Both the position numbers and the translations under genes were made by a program. 64,000 bases of DNA from Chthoniobacteraceae bacterium. GTDB lineage: Bacteria; Verrucomicrobiota; Verrucomicrobiia; Chthoniobacterales; Chthoniobacteraceae. Positions 62,478-64,000 of the stretch are shown piece by piece (the first letter of the stretch is position 1; each line of letters begins with the position of its first letter). The stretch covers positions 19,941-83,940 of the forward strand of contig CANIWM010000018.1 in NCBI GenBank assembly GCA_947471505.1, read 5' to 3'. Below the pieces are notes generated by a model. It saw only the letters and a program-made list of their open reading frames with translations, did not search any database and was not told the DNA's origin.

Positions 62478-63506
62478 ATGGGCGCATTCGATTCACTCGG
62501 AACGCCGGTCGAAGTCTCCGCAATCGGCAAGGAACTCAAAAAGCTGTGGTCTGCTGACCAGACACGGACGCGGGCAACGTTGTTTAACTTTGCCATCATC
62601 TGCGAAGGAGAAGCAGCGATGCAAACGAGCACCGAGTTGCTGGAGAACTTCATCGGTAGCCACGCATTCCGCGCTGTCCTCATCGGCATCGAACCCGGAC
62701 CGACCGACTCCGTGCAAGCATGGATCAACGCCCGCTGCTACCTTCCAAAACGAGGTGCAAAACACGTCTGCTCCGAGCAAGTCTCACTTTACGTGAAGGG
62801 AAATGTGAAGCGCCTCCTGCCAAACTTGCTCTTCAGCCAGCTCGACTCCGACCTCCCGCTTACGCTCCTCTGGCGCTGCGAAAGCTCCGACCAGATGGAC
62901 CCTGAAATCTGGCGCTGGGTGGACCGCGTCATCTTCGACACCGCCGCATGGCAGCAGCCTCGACAGCAGATTAGCGCGCTCCGCCGTCAACTCGGCAGCG
63001 GACGCACCGTCATGTGCGATCTTGCTTGGACGCGCTCCCTACGCCTCCGCCAAGCCCTTGCGCAGATTTTCGACTCCGAGAACATTGCAGCCCTGCATCA
63101 CATCAAGAGTGTGAAAATCACCCATGCTCCGGGCGCACGCTCCAGTGCCGTACTCGTCCTTGGTTGGCTGGCCGCGCAACTCGGCTGGTCCGCACACGGC
63201 CCCTCGGGCAATCACCTTCGGATGGAAGGCGAACACGGCCCAGTCACCTGCGATCTGAGCGAAGAGGCCGGCGCAGTCATCTCCCGAGTCGAACTCATCA
63301 GCGATCAATTGACCGTCACCGCCTCGCGCATCTCAGGAATCCCGTTCCTGAACATCTCAGCGAAGAGTGCAGACGGACGCAGCACTGAATTCATCATGCC
63401 CGCCGACGGCGAAAGTGCCGCCGACACGCTCAACGACGAACTCGGAAGCTGGGGCCTGCACCGCGTCTATTCCAAAGCACTCACAGCGGCAGAAACGCTG
63501 CTGTGA
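62478..63506 (+). CDS. opcA: Glucose-6-phosphate dehydrogenase assembly protein OpcA
   Basis: 342 residues from ATG 62478, one base after the zwf stop, with GGAGG upstream inside zwf. TRTRATLFNFAIICEG, CSEQVSLYVKGNVKRLLPNLLFSQLDSDLPLTLLWR and DLAWTRSLRLRQALAQIFD are OpcA features. OpcA activates Zwf allosterically in cyanobacteria. The adjacent zwf makes the assignment firm. Confidence 0.9.
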   Translation: MGAFDSLGTPVEVSAIGKELKKLWSADQTRTRATLFNFAIICEGEAAMQTSTELLENFIGSHAFRAVLIGIEPGPTDSVQAWINARCYLPKRGAKHVCSEQVSLYVKGNVKRLLPNLLFSQLDSDLPLTLLWRCESSDQMDPEIWRWVDRVIFDTAAWQQPRQQISALRRQLGSGRTVMCDLAWTRSLRLRQALAQIFDSENIAALHHIKSVKITHAPGARSSAVLVLGWLAAQLGWSAHGPSGNHLRMEGEHGPVTCDLSEEAGAVISRVELISDQLTVTASRISGIPFLNISAKSADGRSTEFIMPADGESAADTLNDELGSWGLHRVYSKALTAAETLL

Positions 63507-63632
63507 TGAGGTAGTCGCTCACCCAGCGGTAGCGCCGACATTCTGATTGCCCGATTCCGTCCTTCGCGGATAAACCGCTCCCCATGCACGCCCGAATACA
63601 CCGCCGCGCGGTTCGTCCGCACCTTGTAGCCG

Positions 63633-63896
63633 ATGATTTCTAAGCTGCCGCGATGGGTCTGGGCTGGCGCGTGGGCGCTGGCTTTCGTCGCAGGCATCGT
63701 CAACGTCGTTGGCCTGCTAGGCTTCGAGCATCAGGCCGTCACTCATCTTACCGGCACTACGTCCATGCTGGCGGCGGCCTTGGCAGCCCACGATGGCGCG
63801 GCTGCCCTCCACTTCTCCGCCATCATCGGCTCTTTCGTCGCGGGCACTGTGTTGAGCCTAAAAACGGCAGTTGAACGGATTTTCAGAGAAAAATGA
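63633..63896 (+). pseudogene. YoaK/DUF1275-family membrane protein, 5' part, interrupted by a palindromic element
   Basis: Residues 1-75 (VWAGAWALAFVAGIVNVVGLLGFEHQAVTHLTGTTSMLAAAL, then FSAIIGSFVAGTVLS) are the first two helices of the YoaK/DUF1275 family, whose members usually have about 220 residues and six helices. The family sequence stops at GTVLS and the reading then enters the element at 63858, ending KTAVERIFREK-stop. The rest of the gene may resume after base 64000. Confidence 0.75.
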
Positions 63897-64000
63897 GCCT
63901 TGGACGGGTGAGTGATTTTCAACTGCTCCGCAGTTGGCAATTTCCAGAGTAAAATACCCTATTTTTCGGCCTCAAAAACGGGGTCAACTGCCGTTTTTAG
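63858..64000. mobile_element. MITE-like element, 143 bases, perfect 17-base terminal inverted repeats
   Basis: Left end CTAAAAACGGCAGTTGA (63858-63874) is the exact inverse of the right end TCAACTGCCGTTTTTAG (63984-64000). The interior has a CAACTGC-TCC-GCAGTTG hairpin made of the same core and no coding capacity. It lies inside a DUF1275 gene. The window stops at the last base of the right repeat, so a target duplication cannot be checked. Confidence 0.75.

Noticed and set aside
1..64000. tRNA, rRNA and CRISPR features
   Set aside because: No cloverleaf with GTTCRA and CCA-type ends, no rRNA-like sequence and no regularly spaced identical repeats were seen by eye; a tRNAscan or CRISPR search would settle it.

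Overview
This is a GC-rich, gene-dense stretch of chromosome from a Gram-negative-type (outer-membrane) bacterium, most likely a member of the Verrucomicrobiota; that assignment is an inference from gene content and style, not proven. Pointers are a DUF6797-type propeller protein, a DUF4380 protein, Tat-exported sugar isomerase and sialidase genes, a secretin next to a GspE/PilB ATPase, an outer-membrane porin, many weak Shine-Dalgarno sites and frequent TTG/GTG starts. I see no rRNA, tRNA, CRISPR array, prophage or IS transposase gene.

Region 1 (1-15955, all minus strand) is a complete nitrate assimilation locus in three operons. Operon A (15955 to 10513) encodes an ABC nitrate importer (Tat-exported binding protein, permease, two ATPases) and an outer-membrane porin. 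Operon B (10194 to 7352) encodes a NarK-type transporter, whose stop overlaps the start of a PP2C phosphatase-protein kinase fusion. Operon C (7040 to beyond base 1) encodes an NADPH diflavin reductase, a siroheme nitrite reductase, a fused Fe-S/DmsC-type membrane protein and a NasA-type molybdenum nitrate reductase cut by the window edge. All three operon heads carry the same roughly 20-base motif with sigma-54-like GG-N10-GC spacing.

Region 2 (16351-32056) is housekeeping and respiration: purF, a dynamin-like GTPase, N-carbamoylputrescine amidase, a kup potassium transporter behind a c-di-AMP (ydaO-type) riboswitch, a large secreted propeller protein, a three-gene redox operon (cNMP-binding Fe-S protein, b-type membrane protein, decaheme cytochrome c), a short recO and a moxR.

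Region 3 (about 32100-36870) is a patchy accessory island, AT-richer in parts: a RelE/ParE toxin-antitoxin pair, an antitoxin beside a vapC stub, a zinc-ribbon/coiled-coil gene split by one in-frame stop, small lipoprotein and orphan genes, two 21-base-period repeats and palindromic repeats flanking a fibronectin-III-like gene.

Region 4 (36873-64000) holds an acyltransferase, a hybrid histidine kinase, menG/ubiE, a 191-base MITE-like element, metG, sugar-acid genes (isomerase, uxaA, sialidase), a cation diffusion facilitator, a cell-wall amidase, secretin plus GspE, DUF1015, a cobA-hemD fusion (which would supply siroheme precursor for the nitrite reductase), a c-type cytochrome, proA with a partner gene, zwf-opcA, and a YoaK/DUF1275 gene interrupted by a 143-base palindromic element that ends exactly at the window edge.
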